Assembly: GCA_026197015.1 (NCBI GenBank)
Contig: JAPHRB010000007.1
Span: forward strand, 1 to 10,724
Source: Gammaproteobacteria bacterium
GTDB taxonomy: Bacteria; Pseudomonadota; Gammaproteobacteria; SZUA-229
DNA: 10,724 nt
Direction: 5' to 3'
Both the position numbers and the translations under genes were made by a program. Below are positions 1 through 5,950 of the stretch, one piece after another. The notes under the pieces were generated by a model. It was not told where the DNA came from. It did no database searches and saw only the letters and a list, made by a program, of their open reading frames with translations. Every line of letters starts with the position of its first letter. Within the stretch, counting starts at the first letter, position 1.

Positions 1-20
1 AAACACTGAAGGAGTACATT

Positions 21-149
21 ATGTTAATAGTTGGTTTATTTTTTTTAATTACAGCATCCTCACCAGCGTGATCTTTAAACTTAAAAGACCTGTATTCTAT
101 GGATGTTGCTTCAGTATCATGGATGTTAATCGGTGAAGAGTGTAAATAA
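21..149 (+). pseudogene. Tiny open frame interrupted by TGA, possible remnant or leader peptide
   Basis: A textbook Shine-Dalgarno AAGGAG at 9-14 sits 6 nt before an ATG at 21. The frame encodes 16 residues (MLIVGLFFLITASSPA), hydrophobic like the start of a signal peptide or membrane anchor, and stops at TGA 69-71. The same frame stays open afterwards to TAA 147-149, including an internal ATG at 99, so one base change would give a 42-residue protein. The bases AAACACTGA at the window start could be the end of an upstream gene in a tight operon. I do not recognise the sequence. It may be a nonsense-mutated small gene, a short leader peptide or chance. A TA-rich 5-bp hairpin follows the TGA (72-76/84-88), but nothing supports selenocysteine. 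Confidence 0.25.
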
Positions 150-195
150 TATTCACATTAATTCATAAACTAGATGCTGTTGAGTATTTAATTAA

Positions 196-1437
196 ATGAA
201 AAAAGTTTTAATTATCGGTTATGTTTGGCCCGAGCCAGATTCATCTGCAGCTGGCAGACATATGTTGTCTATTTTACGATTATTCAAACAACAGAACTGG
301 CTGGTTGAGTTCTCAAGCCCATCACAACCAACAGATCATATGATCGATTTATCCAGTGAAGGCATTTCAAGTAAAGGCATTAATCTTAACTGTGATAGTT
401 TTGATACTTACATATCAGAATACAATCCTGATATAGTTTTATTTGATCGTTTTATGATGGAGGAACAATTTGGCTGGCGAGTTGATAAACATTGCCCCAA
501 TGCACTTAAGATACTCGATACCGAAGACTTACAGTGTTTACGTAATGCTCGTCATCATGCCCTTAAAGCTAATCGTGAAATGACTAAAAAAGATCTTTTC
601 GACGATTTGGCCAAACGTGAAATTGCGGCTATTTTACGTTGTGATATTTCACTTATTATTTCCAGTTATGAAATGGAGTTATTAATTAATACATTTAAGG
701 TAGATGCTGATTTATTACTTTACCTACCTTTTATGATAGATATAGACAAGTTACCCTCAAAAACCAGGTCATATTCAGAACGTAAACATTTTATGACGAT
801 AGGTAACTTTCGACATGCACCTAACTGGGATGTGGTTTTATTTTTACAGAAAATCTGGCCCTTAATTAAAAAACAGCTGCCAGATGCTGAATTACATATA
901 TATGGGTCTTACCCCCCGCCTAAGGCAACTGCTTTGAATAATCCAGATACGGGATTTATAATTAAAGGCTGGACTGAAGATGTTTATACGATCATGCAGG
1001 AGTACAGAGTTTGTTTAGCCCCCATTCGATTTGGTGCAGGCATTAAGGGTAAATTAATTGATGCTATGATAATGCAAACACCGAGTGTAACAACTACAAC
1101 AGGCTCTGAAGGTATGTTTAAAGATGAAACCTGGCCCGGAATAATTAAGGATGAACTAGCAGAGTTTGTAGATGCAGCAGTCAGCTTATATAATGATGAA
1201 ATAGCCTGGTTAAACTTAAAAAACAATGCATTTAAACTTATAAAATCACGCTATGACAGTAAAATGTTAGGCCCTATATTAATAGATAAAATTACAGATA
1301 CTGAAATTAACCTTGATCAATATCGTATAAACAATTTCACTGGCGCTATGCTCAAACACCATTTGCTGAAAAGCACTCAATATATGTCTCAATGGATAAC
1401 AGCAAAAAATGCACTGATAAAACAGGACAATACATAA
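196..1437 (+). CDS. Glycosyltransferase, GT4-like, GT-B fold (413 aa)
   Basis: Predicted to transfer a sugar from a nucleotide-sugar donor to an unknown acceptor, probably for surface glycan. The N-terminal Rossmann half opens with MKKVLIIGYVWPEPDSSAAG, where the PEPDSSAAG loop resembles the acceptor-side loop of GT4 enzymes. The C-terminal donor-binding half starts near residue 198 with the GNFRHAPNWD motif (203-212), followed by IYGSYPP (235-241), GWTEDV (258-263) and the nucleotide-binding segment LAPIRFGAGIKGKLIDAM (274-291) with TGSEGM (302-307). The usual Glu of the 'LLEAM' motif is Asp289 here, a conservative change. There is no signal peptide or membrane helix, so it is cytoplasmic. 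The ATG at 196 has only a weak ribosome site but fits the family N-terminus. It lies 12 bp before the ABM gene and is probably cotranscribed with it. No other glycan gene is visible, so the acceptor and pathway are unknown. Confidence 0.85.
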   Translation: MKKVLIIGYVWPEPDSSAAGRHMLSILRLFKQQNWLVEFSSPSQPTDHMIDLSSEGISSKGINLNCDSFDTYISEYNPDIVLFDRFMMEEQFGWRVDKHCPNALKILDTEDLQCLRNARHHALKANREMTKKDLFDDLAKREIAAILRCDISLIISSYEMELLINTFKVDADLLLYLPFMIDIDKLPSKTRSYSERKHFMTIGNFRHAPNWDVVLFLQKIWPLIKKQLPDAELHIYGSYPPPKATALNNPDTGFIIKGWTEDVYTIMQEYRVCLAPIRFGAGIKGKLIDAMIMQTPSVTTTTGSEGMFKDETWPGIIKDELAEFVDAAVSLYNDEIAWLNLKNNAFKLIKSRYDSKMLGPILIDKITDTEINLDQYRINNFTGAMLKHHLLKSTQYMSQWITAKNALIKQDNT

Positions 1438-1449
1438 AGGAAAAGTCGA

Positions 1450-1737
1450 ATGTACGCGGTTATCTTTAAAGCAGAAACAGGTAAACTAGATAGTAATTAT
1501 GCACTCATGGCCAAGAGAATGAGGGAATTGGCCATTAATAAGCACGGCTGTTGTGATTTTATTTCAACAACAGAAAACAACCTTGAAATTGCAATATCAT
1601 ACTGGCGTGATCTTCAACAGATAAAAAAATGGAAGCAGGATCCTGAACACCTTGCAGCACAAGATTTAGGTAAATCGACCTGGTATAAATCATACACAGT
1701 ACAGATTGTTGAGATCATTCGAGAATACAGTGCCTGA
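1450..1737 (+). CDS. Antibiotic biosynthesis monooxygenase (ABM)-fold protein (95 aa)
   Basis: A small dimeric alpha/beta-barrel (ferredoxin-like) protein of the ABM family. Family members include cofactor-free monooxygenases of quinone-like substrates and many members of unknown function. The start MYAVIFKAE forms the first strand; the helix carrying YALMAKRMRELAI follows, then GCCDFIS, then the diagnostic IAISYWRDLQQIKKWKQDPEH block (residues 47-67), in which the Trp-Lys pair and the EH before the second helix are typical. It ends with YKSYTVQIVEIIREY. Length matches single-domain members. The start has a good ribosome site (AAGGAAAAG) in the 12-bp gap after the glycosyltransferase, arguing for one transcript. 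Whether it is a true oxygenase cannot be told from sequence; it has adjacent Cys34-Cys35, which is not a family signature. Confidence 0.85.
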   Translation: MYAVIFKAETGKLDSNYALMAKRMRELAINKHGCCDFISTTENNLEIAISYWRDLQQIKKWKQDPEHLAAQDLGKSTWYKSYTVQIVEIIREYSA

Positions 1738-1898
1738 ATAATTAATATGATAAAAATAATGAGGATGCAAATTTATAACACCGTGAGATTAAAAAATGAG
1801 CAATACGACTATAAACTTAAAATTTAATATCTCTGTGCCTTTTTATATACAGACACTTTATACTCAAACATAAACATTAACTAATTTCATAACTATAT

Positions 1899-2801
1899 AT
1901 GCCACACAATCACAGCCATGATGTAACGAACTATAACCGCTCATTCGCCCTAGGTGTTGCTCTCAATATCATATTTGTAGTAATAGAGGTTATTTATGGC
2001 ATTAGCGCTGACTCAATAGCACTTATAGCTGATGCCGGACACAATTTAAGTGATGTAATGAGCCTGTTACTCGCCTGGGGCGCTAATCGTCTGGCAACAA
2101 AACACCCAACAAGTTATAGAACTTATGGATTTCGAAGAGTGACTATATTAGCGTCACTAGTCAGTGCTTTTTTATTGCTAGTTGCTCTGGGTGGCATCAC
2201 ATTTGAAACATTTGAACGCATCTTTAAACCCCAGGCTGTTGATGCCCCTACCGTCATTATCGTGGCTGCAATCGGTGTTGTTATTAATACAGCTACTGCA
2301 TTATTATTTATTAAAGGTCAAAAACACGACCTGAATATCAGAGCCGCTTATTTACATATGGCAGCAGATGCAGGAATCTCACTTGGGGTCGTTATAGCCG
2401 GTATAGCAATTCTCTTTACAGGATTTGTATGGTTAGACCCGGTTATCAGCCTGTTAATAGTTGTCGTTATTTTAATAAGCACCTGGTCATTGCTAAAAGA
2501 GTATATAAATCTTTCAATTGACGCGGTACCTCAAGGTATTGATATTACAGGCATAAAGAACTATCTTAGCACTTTGAATAATGTCACCTCTATTCATGAT
2601 TTACACATCTGGGCATTAAGCACAACCGAAGTTGCACTAACCGTTCACCTGGTAACAAATGATAAATCAATTAACAACCCGTTTCTTGAAAAAATACAGC
2701 GTTACTTACATGACAGGTTTGATATTGAGCATTCAACTATCCAGATTGAGAGCGCTAGTCATGAAAACGGCTGCTTATTGAATAATTCTAAATGTATTTA
2801 A
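1899..2801 (+). CDS. Cation diffusion facilitator, CzcD/ZitB-type zinc (heavy metal) exporter (300 aa)
   Basis: An inner-membrane antiporter that expels Zn2+ (perhaps also Co2+ or Cd2+) from the cytoplasm in exchange for protons. Six membrane helices are evident at roughly 13-34, 39-61, 82-103, 117-138, 150-173 and 178-198. The transport site is intact: His48 and Asp52 in helix 2 (DAGHNLSDV) and His153 and Asp157 in helix 5 (HMAADAG), the HxxxD/HxxxD set of zinc-type CDFs. A cytoplasmic C-terminal domain of about 90 residues carries the HDLHIWAL motif (233-240), His250 and FDIEHSTIQ (274-282), the metal-sensing ferredoxin-like fold. The N-terminal HNHSH and C-terminal Cys292/Cys299 may bind metal. 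The ATG is not preceded by a clear Shine-Dalgarno but the N-terminus fits family length. No metal-responsive operator is recognisable in the 161-bp upstream gap. Confidence 0.95.
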   Translation: MPHNHSHDVTNYNRSFALGVALNIIFVVIEVIYGISADSIALIADAGHNLSDVMSLLLAWGANRLATKHPTSYRTYGFRRVTILASLVSAFLLLVALGGITFETFERIFKPQAVDAPTVIIVAAIGVVINTATALLFIKGQKHDLNIRAAYLHMAADAGISLGVVIAGIAILFTGFVWLDPVISLLIVVVILISTWSLLKEYINLSIDAVPQGIDITGIKNYLSTLNNVTSIHDLHIWALSTTEVALTVHLVTNDKSINNPFLEKIQRYLHDRFDIEHSTIQIESASHENGCLLNNSKCI

Positions 2802-2822
2802 ATATTATAAAATAGAAATAAT

Positions 2823-3212
2823 ATGTTTAAAAAATTAAAAACATACGCAAAACGAGGCACTTTATTTTCAGCTATAAGCACACTTTTATTCTGTGTTTAC
2901 CTGATGGGTAACTCATATACAGCTGCAAAAATTGCGTTTATTGTTTGGGCTATTACTCCTTATTTATTTTTAGCCTTTCTTATAAACCTGGCAGCCAATA
3001 AAGTAACCACTATAACCACGCTAGCTATAACAATAATAACTTGTTTGTTGGGTTTAGTAACTTTCATTAGCAGCATATTGTCTCATCTGGATGCGCAAAG
3101 TGGTCTGGTTTTTATTGATACGCCTTTATGGCAATGGACAGGATTATTAGTTGTAACTTTACCATTAGTTCTATTAAATAAACTTAAAAATCAGGATCAC
3201 CTTAAGATATAA
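2823..3212 (+). CDS. Unknown four-helix membrane protein downstream of the CDF exporter (129 aa)
   Basis: I do not recognise a family. After a short basic N-terminus (MFKKLKTYAKR), four hydrophobic segments are visible at about residues 13-29, 34-57, 63-87 and 101-119, ending in a charged tail (NKLKNQDHLKI). The Lys/Arg-rich N-terminus and Lys-rich C-terminus both suggest the cytoplasmic side, consistent with four crossings. It has no conserved motif that I can name and only one Cys (24) within a helix plus one at 74. It starts 21 bp after the CDF stop codon with only a weak ribosome site, so it is probably cotranscribed and perhaps translationally linked. A role with the exporter is inference from position only. 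Confidence 0.65.
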   Translation: MFKKLKTYAKRGTLFSAISTLLFCVYLMGNSYTAAKIAFIVWAITPYLFLAFLINLAANKVTTITTLAITIITCLLGLVTFISSILSHLDAQSGLVFIDTPLWQWTGLLVVTLPLVLLNKLKNQDHLKI

Positions 3213-3491
3213 AACATATAATTTATTTGTTTCTGCTTATCGTTTTACATGACTACTAGTTCATTTAATAGTCACTAATTACGACAGTTAGTCATTTTCT
3301 AATTTTTATTAAAATTTTTTCATTACTAAAAACGATAATACAAAAAATTAGTTACCTTTCGCTACTTATAATACTCCAGAGTCTCAGAAGGTAAACCCTG
3401 TAACTGGAATGAATATAAAGCCATAAATATTAGCTCATTCTAAGGTATAATAAGCCTTAAGCAGACTCTATTCATTATTAAGGTTATTTTT
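3213..3491 (+). other. 279-bp intergenic region before yaeQ, with repeats and candidate -10 boxes
   Basis: No gene is visible here. The left part carries short repeated elements: TGACTA at 3250-3255 and TAGTCA at 3269-3274 and 3289-3294, the two direct copies being 20 bp apart, about two helical turns. Two perfect TATAAT hexamers occur at 3367-3372 and 3446-3451, but neither has a convincing -35 at 16-18 bp, so either could be a promoter needing an activator or be chance in AT-rich DNA. AGAGTCT (3378-3384) is complementary to AGACTCT (3463-3469). No hairpin-plus-T-run terminator is seen for the preceding operon. Confidence 0.35.
3480..3483 (+). promoter_or_regulatory. Ribosome binding site selecting the GTG start of yaeQ
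   Basis: AAGG lies 8 nt before the GTG at 3492. The protein then begins MAIKPTIFKF, matching the usual YaeQ N-terminus (MALKATI-like), so GTG is the start even though no ATG is nearby. Confidence 0.7.
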
Positions 3492-4028
3492 GTGGCCATA
3501 AAACCAACAATTTTTAAATTTAGAATATCTCTAACTGACTTAAGCAGGGATTATTACGACACATTAACATTAACTATTGCACAACACCCTTCTGAAACTA
3601 CCGAACGCATGATGACCCGTGTTTTAGCCTATTGTATAAATGCACAGGAATTTCTAACCTTTACCAAGGGCCTTAGTAATGTTGAAGAGCCAGATATCTG
3701 GGCCAGAACGCTTGATGAACAAATATCGCTATGGATAGACATTGGTGAACCCACAGTCGATAGAGTAAAAAAATCATCTCGCCATGCGCAAGCAGTCAAG
3801 GTATACAGCTTTAATACAAAATCAGATGTATGGTGGGATCAGGACGCATCAAAATTTAATCGACTGGATGCGGAATTTTATCGATTCGAGTGGACAGATG
3901 TTTTAAAACTTGCAAAACTCGTAGAGCGAACAATGGATTTTTCTGTCACTATCACCGATAATTCGGCTTATATTGCGACCAGTCTTGGTGAATGCGAAGT
4001 CCCATGGGTACAACTAAGTTATACATAA
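3492..4028 (+). CDS. yaeQ: YaeQ family protein (178 aa)
   Basis: A conserved cytoplasmic protein of proteobacteria whose biochemical role is unsettled. Published structures of family members were described as a variant of the PD-(D/E)XK nuclease fold, and an early claim of RfaH-like activity was later disputed (both from memory). Family landmarks are present in order: the MAIKPTIFKF start, HPSETTERMMTRVLAYC (about 32-48), LTFTKGLSNVEEPDIW (about 55-70), ISLWIDIGEP (about 77-86) and KVYSFNTKSDVWW (about 102-114), with a C-terminal VTITDNSAYIA. Length is close to the 181 residues of the E. coli protein. It starts with GTG. It is followed 27 bp later by two small genes on the same strand, so an operon is possible, but no functional link is known. 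Confidence 0.93.
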   Translation: MAIKPTIFKFRISLTDLSRDYYDTLTLTIAQHPSETTERMMTRVLAYCINAQEFLTFTKGLSNVEEPDIWARTLDEQISLWIDIGEPTVDRVKKSSRHAQAVKVYSFNTKSDVWWDQDASKFNRLDAEFYRFEWTDVLKLAKLVERTMDFSVTITDNSAYIATSLGECEVPWVQLSYT

Positions 4029-4055
4029 ACCGATAGAATACAGACAGTTAATTAT

Positions 4056-4346
4056 ATGAAATCATTATTTAGAAACATTTTCTTTCCAATACTAAAATTA
4101 TTCGAATCTGATACAGGTGAATATTTATATAAAAAATCCCATCGTGTTGTTTTAATCGTAATGGGGATACTTTTTACCGGATTAGCCACTCTTGTTTATA
4201 GTTTAGGACAGGGAGAAGACATAGTTTATATAATACCTGTCATAGTATTTGGAGGTGCAGGTTTATTAAGTTTACTAATTGGTATTTTAGGTAAAGACAG
4301 AGCCGTTGCTAAAATATGGGGATCTGGCATAAATAACCGCAGATGA
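4056..4346 (+). CDS. Conserved two-helix membrane protein paired with a DUF2007 gene (96 aa)
   Basis: The protein has an N-terminal segment of about 30 residues (MKSLFRNIFFPILKLFESDT, then GEYLYKKSHR) followed by two membrane helices at about 31-50 and 57-79 and a short tail rich in charge (GKDRAVAKIWG). Amphipathic residues 4-17 could lie on the membrane surface. It resembles small hypothetical proteins I have seen in marine gammaproteobacteria with the same GEYLY...SHR and DRAVAKIWG blocks, but no function is established. Its stop codon overlaps the start of the next gene in an ATGA (4343-4346), a sign of translational coupling and of a joint role with that soluble zinc-ribbon protein. The start codon lacks a strong Shine-Dalgarno. 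Confidence 0.75.
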   Translation: MKSLFRNIFFPILKLFESDTGEYLYKKSHRVVLIVMGILFTGLATLVYSLGQGEDIVYIIPVIVFGGAGLLSLLIGILGKDRAVAKIWGSGINNRR

Positions 4347-4651
4347 AACTTATCTATACTCATGAGAACCGGTTTATTGTTAGTAATATACAGAATATAG
4401 TACAAAACGCAGGTATAAACGTTACTTTAAAAAATGAATATGTGGCAGGTGGTGCCGGTGATTTATCTCCTTTTGATACCTGGTTAGAGCTTTGGGTTAC
4501 GAATGATAAAGACTATTTAAAAGCCAAAGAAATAATAACTTCGATAAACAATACTGATAATATGCACGACTGGTTTTGCAGCCAGTGCCATGAAAAAAAC
4601 AGTGCCTCATTTGAAATATGCTGGCAATGCCAGCATGAAAGAGAGAATTAA
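4343..4651 (+). CDS. DUF2007 protein with C-terminal RanBP2-type zinc finger (102 aa)
   Basis: Two parts are visible. Residues 1-70 match the DUF2007 (putative signal-transducing) domain: MKLIYTHENRFIVSNIQNIVQNAGI, then VAGGAGDLSPFDTWLELWV and a final helix AKEIITSI. Residues 77-96 fit the RanBP2 zinc-finger spacing exactly: Trp77-x-Cys79-x2-Cys82-x3-Asn86-x6-Cys93-x2-Cys96, so one zinc ion is likely bound by the four Cys. In eukaryotes such fingers bind single-stranded RNA or ubiquitin; in this bacterial context the ligand is unknown. No membrane segment is present. It overlaps the preceding membrane-protein gene by ATGA, and ends 13 bp from the stop of a convergent gene on the other strand. 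Domain assignment is strong; function is unknown. Confidence 0.88.
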   Translation: MKLIYTHENRFIVSNIQNIVQNAGINVTLKNEYVAGGAGDLSPFDTWLELWVTNDKDYLKAKEIITSINNTDNMHDWFCSQCHEKNSASFEICWQCQHEREN

Positions 4652-4664
4652 GATAACATCTCAA

Positions 4665-5123
4665 TCACTCTGCGGTAAGCATAATCACAGGAATAAGAAC
4701 TGCTAACAGCACGATTATCACTAATAACGATATTCCAAATGCTTTCCAGTTAGATGCTAATGCCCCACCATGTGCCACATGATTACTTAACTCTTTCTGC
4801 TGTAGTTTTTTTGCAATTTGCACCAATACCGCAACCTGAACAATGGTGAAAACAATATTTGGAACATTCATATTTTCTGGCATGAAATAGGCAATTAAAA
4901 ATAAAACAATAGTTGCTAAAACAGTATATGTTAAAGTTTTGTTAGCCATTCTCACATTGCCTAATCTTTTATAGTTTTGAGCAATTAAAAAACCTCCTGC
5001 CAAAGTTGAGCCAACAAATGTCGCCAGGCCAATGCCCGTTATTTTATAGAGCTCAAAATCATATGTTTTATTCTCTTCATTTTCATCCAGATTCGCCCGG
5101 GGTGTTTTATATAAATCCTGCAT
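4665..5123 (-). CDS. Unknown membrane protein with N-terminal LYKTPxANL motif (152 aa)
   Basis: The first 25 residues are soluble and acidic, beginning MQDLYKTPRANLDENEENKT; this 'Y-x-x-P-x-A-x-L' start recalls many small bacterial membrane proteins of unknown function that begin with an NPYAPPxA(D/E)L-like stretch. Hydrophobic segments follow at about 29-48, 63-81, 88-104 and 128-149, with a basic, mobile-looking loop between the third and fourth (KKLQQKELSNHVAHGG). The ATG at 5123-5121 has a good ribosome site (AAGGAAAG, about 6 nt away), which fixes the start. It is convergent with the DUF2007 gene with only 13 bp between stop codons. No named family or function is claimed. Confidence 0.75.
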   Translation of the reverse strand: MQDLYKTPRANLDENEENKTYDFELYKITGIGLATFVGSTLAGGFLIAQNYKRLGNVRMANKTLTYTVLATIVLFLIAYFMPENMNVPNIVFTIVQVAVLVQIAKKLQQKELSNHVAHGGALASNWKAFGISLLVIIVLLAVLIPVIMLTAE

Positions 5124-5352
5124 GTACTTTCCTTATCAATAAATTTACCATCTGCACATTCTTCACTTTTTTTTTGCACCCATAATATTCTAATATCGAA
5201 TTTGAAAAATAAAATCGTCTCTTAGATGAGGCCCGCGCTTTATGAATATTACCAGCACTCTCCTTTATAGCTATTGACACTAATATATCAGCAACTCTCG
5301 CTACAGGCTCTACTAATATCAAAAAAGCATCTATTTCCAGGCATTTTCAAAA

Positions 5353-5709
5353 TCAACCCCTGTCAGACCATACTGCAAACTCATTTCCACTGGGTTCTGA
5401 GAAATGAAATCTTCTTCCTCCTGGAAAGGTAAATATATCCTTTAAAATCGTGCCACCCGCTGCTTTAATTTTATCTAAGGTATTTTCGAGACTGTCACTA
5501 TAAAAGACGACTAAGGCAGCTCCATTACTTGTGCTGGAAAACAAATCGGCTTTATAAAAACCACCGTCAACACCCTGAGCAGAAAACGCAGTATACTCTG
5601 GCCCAAAGTCTTTAAACTCCCATGCAAAAACTTGTATAAAAAAGTTTTTTGTTTTTTGTATATCAGCTGATGGAAACTCGAGGTAATTTATTTTTTCATG
5701 TTCATTCAT
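5353..5709 (-). CDS. VOC (glyoxalase/bleomycin resistance/dioxygenase) superfamily protein (118 aa)
   Basis: A single-module protein holding two beta-alpha-beta-beta-beta units, as in VOC proteins that act as dimers on small electrophiles, antibiotics or aromatic substrates. The N-terminal unit starts with KINYLEFPSADIQKTKNFF and WEFKDFGPEYTAF; the second has the SLENTLDKIKAAGGTIL helix and strand, then the FPGGRRFHFSEPSGNEFAVWS ending typical of the family. Glu11 (YLEFP) and Glu at GNEFAVW occupy positions where family metal ligands occur, but the middle ligand (His in many members) is not evident, so it may bind metal weakly or not at all. I start at the ATG 5709-5707, whose AGGA (5717-5720) is 7 nt upstream; a GTG one codon earlier would be only 4 nt away. 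Substrate unknown. Confidence 0.9.
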   Translation of the reverse strand: MNEHEKINYLEFPSADIQKTKNFFIQVFAWEFKDFGPEYTAFSAQGVDGGFYKADLFSSTSNGAALVVFYSDSLENTLDKIKAAGGTILKDIFTFPGGRRFHFSEPSGNEFAVWSDRG

Positions 5710-5716
5710 CACTTTT

Positions 5717-5720
5717 TCCT
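5717..5720 (-). promoter_or_regulatory. Ribosome binding site deciding the VOC gene start
   Basis: On the minus strand AGGA is followed by AAAA, GTG (5712-5710) and ATG (5709-5707). The 7-nt spacing favours the ATG over the adjacent GTG. Confidence 0.6.
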
Positions 5721-5764
5721 TTTACACTAATACTCTGAATAACAATCAAATAATAACCTTTTAT

Positions 5765-5793
5765 TTGACATATTCAACAACTCAGGTCACAAT
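5765..5793 (+). promoter_or_regulatory. Candidate sigma70 promoter for the DUF1835 gene
   Basis: A perfect TTGACA -35 hexamer at 5765-5770 is followed after 17 bp by CACAAT (5788-5793), matching four of six -10 positions. The predicted start near 5800 gives a leader of about 150 nt that contains the foldable element at 5817-5929. This is the best-looking promoter in the window. Confidence 0.5.
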
Positions 5794-5816
5794 CATCACT
5801 GGCTTGATCAACGCCA

Positions 5817-5929
5817 CTGTGTCCGCAGAAAGGGCTGCGCCCAGGATACAAAGCACTGAAATCTGTTTTCGGTGCTCTGCTAATACATAATTTATATGAT
5901 TTCCTTTTCCATCTGATCAGCGGACACAG
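5817..5929 (+). promoter_or_regulatory. Structured leader / long inverted repeat, three-way-junction fold
   Basis: A perfect 10-bp inverted repeat, CTGTGTCCGC (5817-5826) and GCGGACACAG (5920-5929), encloses two local hairpins. One is GGGC-TGC-GCCC (5832-5842). The other is a 10-bp stem (5852-5861 with 5867-5876, one G-U pair, 5-nt loop). Together they form a closing helix with two branches. TGATCA occurs both just outside (5805-5810) and inside (5914-5919) the closing helix and could offer competing pairing. The right arm ends only 7 nt before the AAAAGG ribosome site of the DUF1835 gene, so folding could affect translation. It could be an RNA control element, or a small non-autonomous repeat with ends TG...CA; no target duplication is evident. 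It matches no riboswitch class that I recognise. Confidence 0.45.
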
Positions 5930-5950
5930 ATATTAGAAAAGGTAATTGTA

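Noticed and set aside
69..88. TGA at 69-71 as a selenocysteine codon
   Set aside because: Only a weak 5-bp AT hairpin follows, there is no Cys homologue known to me, and the frame ends 25 codons later.
1796..1873. 25-codon open frame between the ABM and CDF genes
   Set aside because: No ribosome site and no recognisable product; expected by chance in AT-rich DNA.
4630..4680. Shared terminator between the convergent DUF2007 and membrane-protein genes
   Set aside because: Only scattered GAGA/TCTC matches are present, without a stable stem or a T-run.
5107..5322. 71-codon minus-strand open frame between the VOC gene and the unknown membrane protein
   Set aside because: It would need a TTG start without a ribosome site, overlaps the well-supported start of the membrane protein at 5123, and its product shows no family-like or membrane pattern.
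5817..5929. Integron attC site
   Set aside because: The ends lack the RYYYAAC and GTTRRRY core sites, and the neighbouring genes are not cassette-like.
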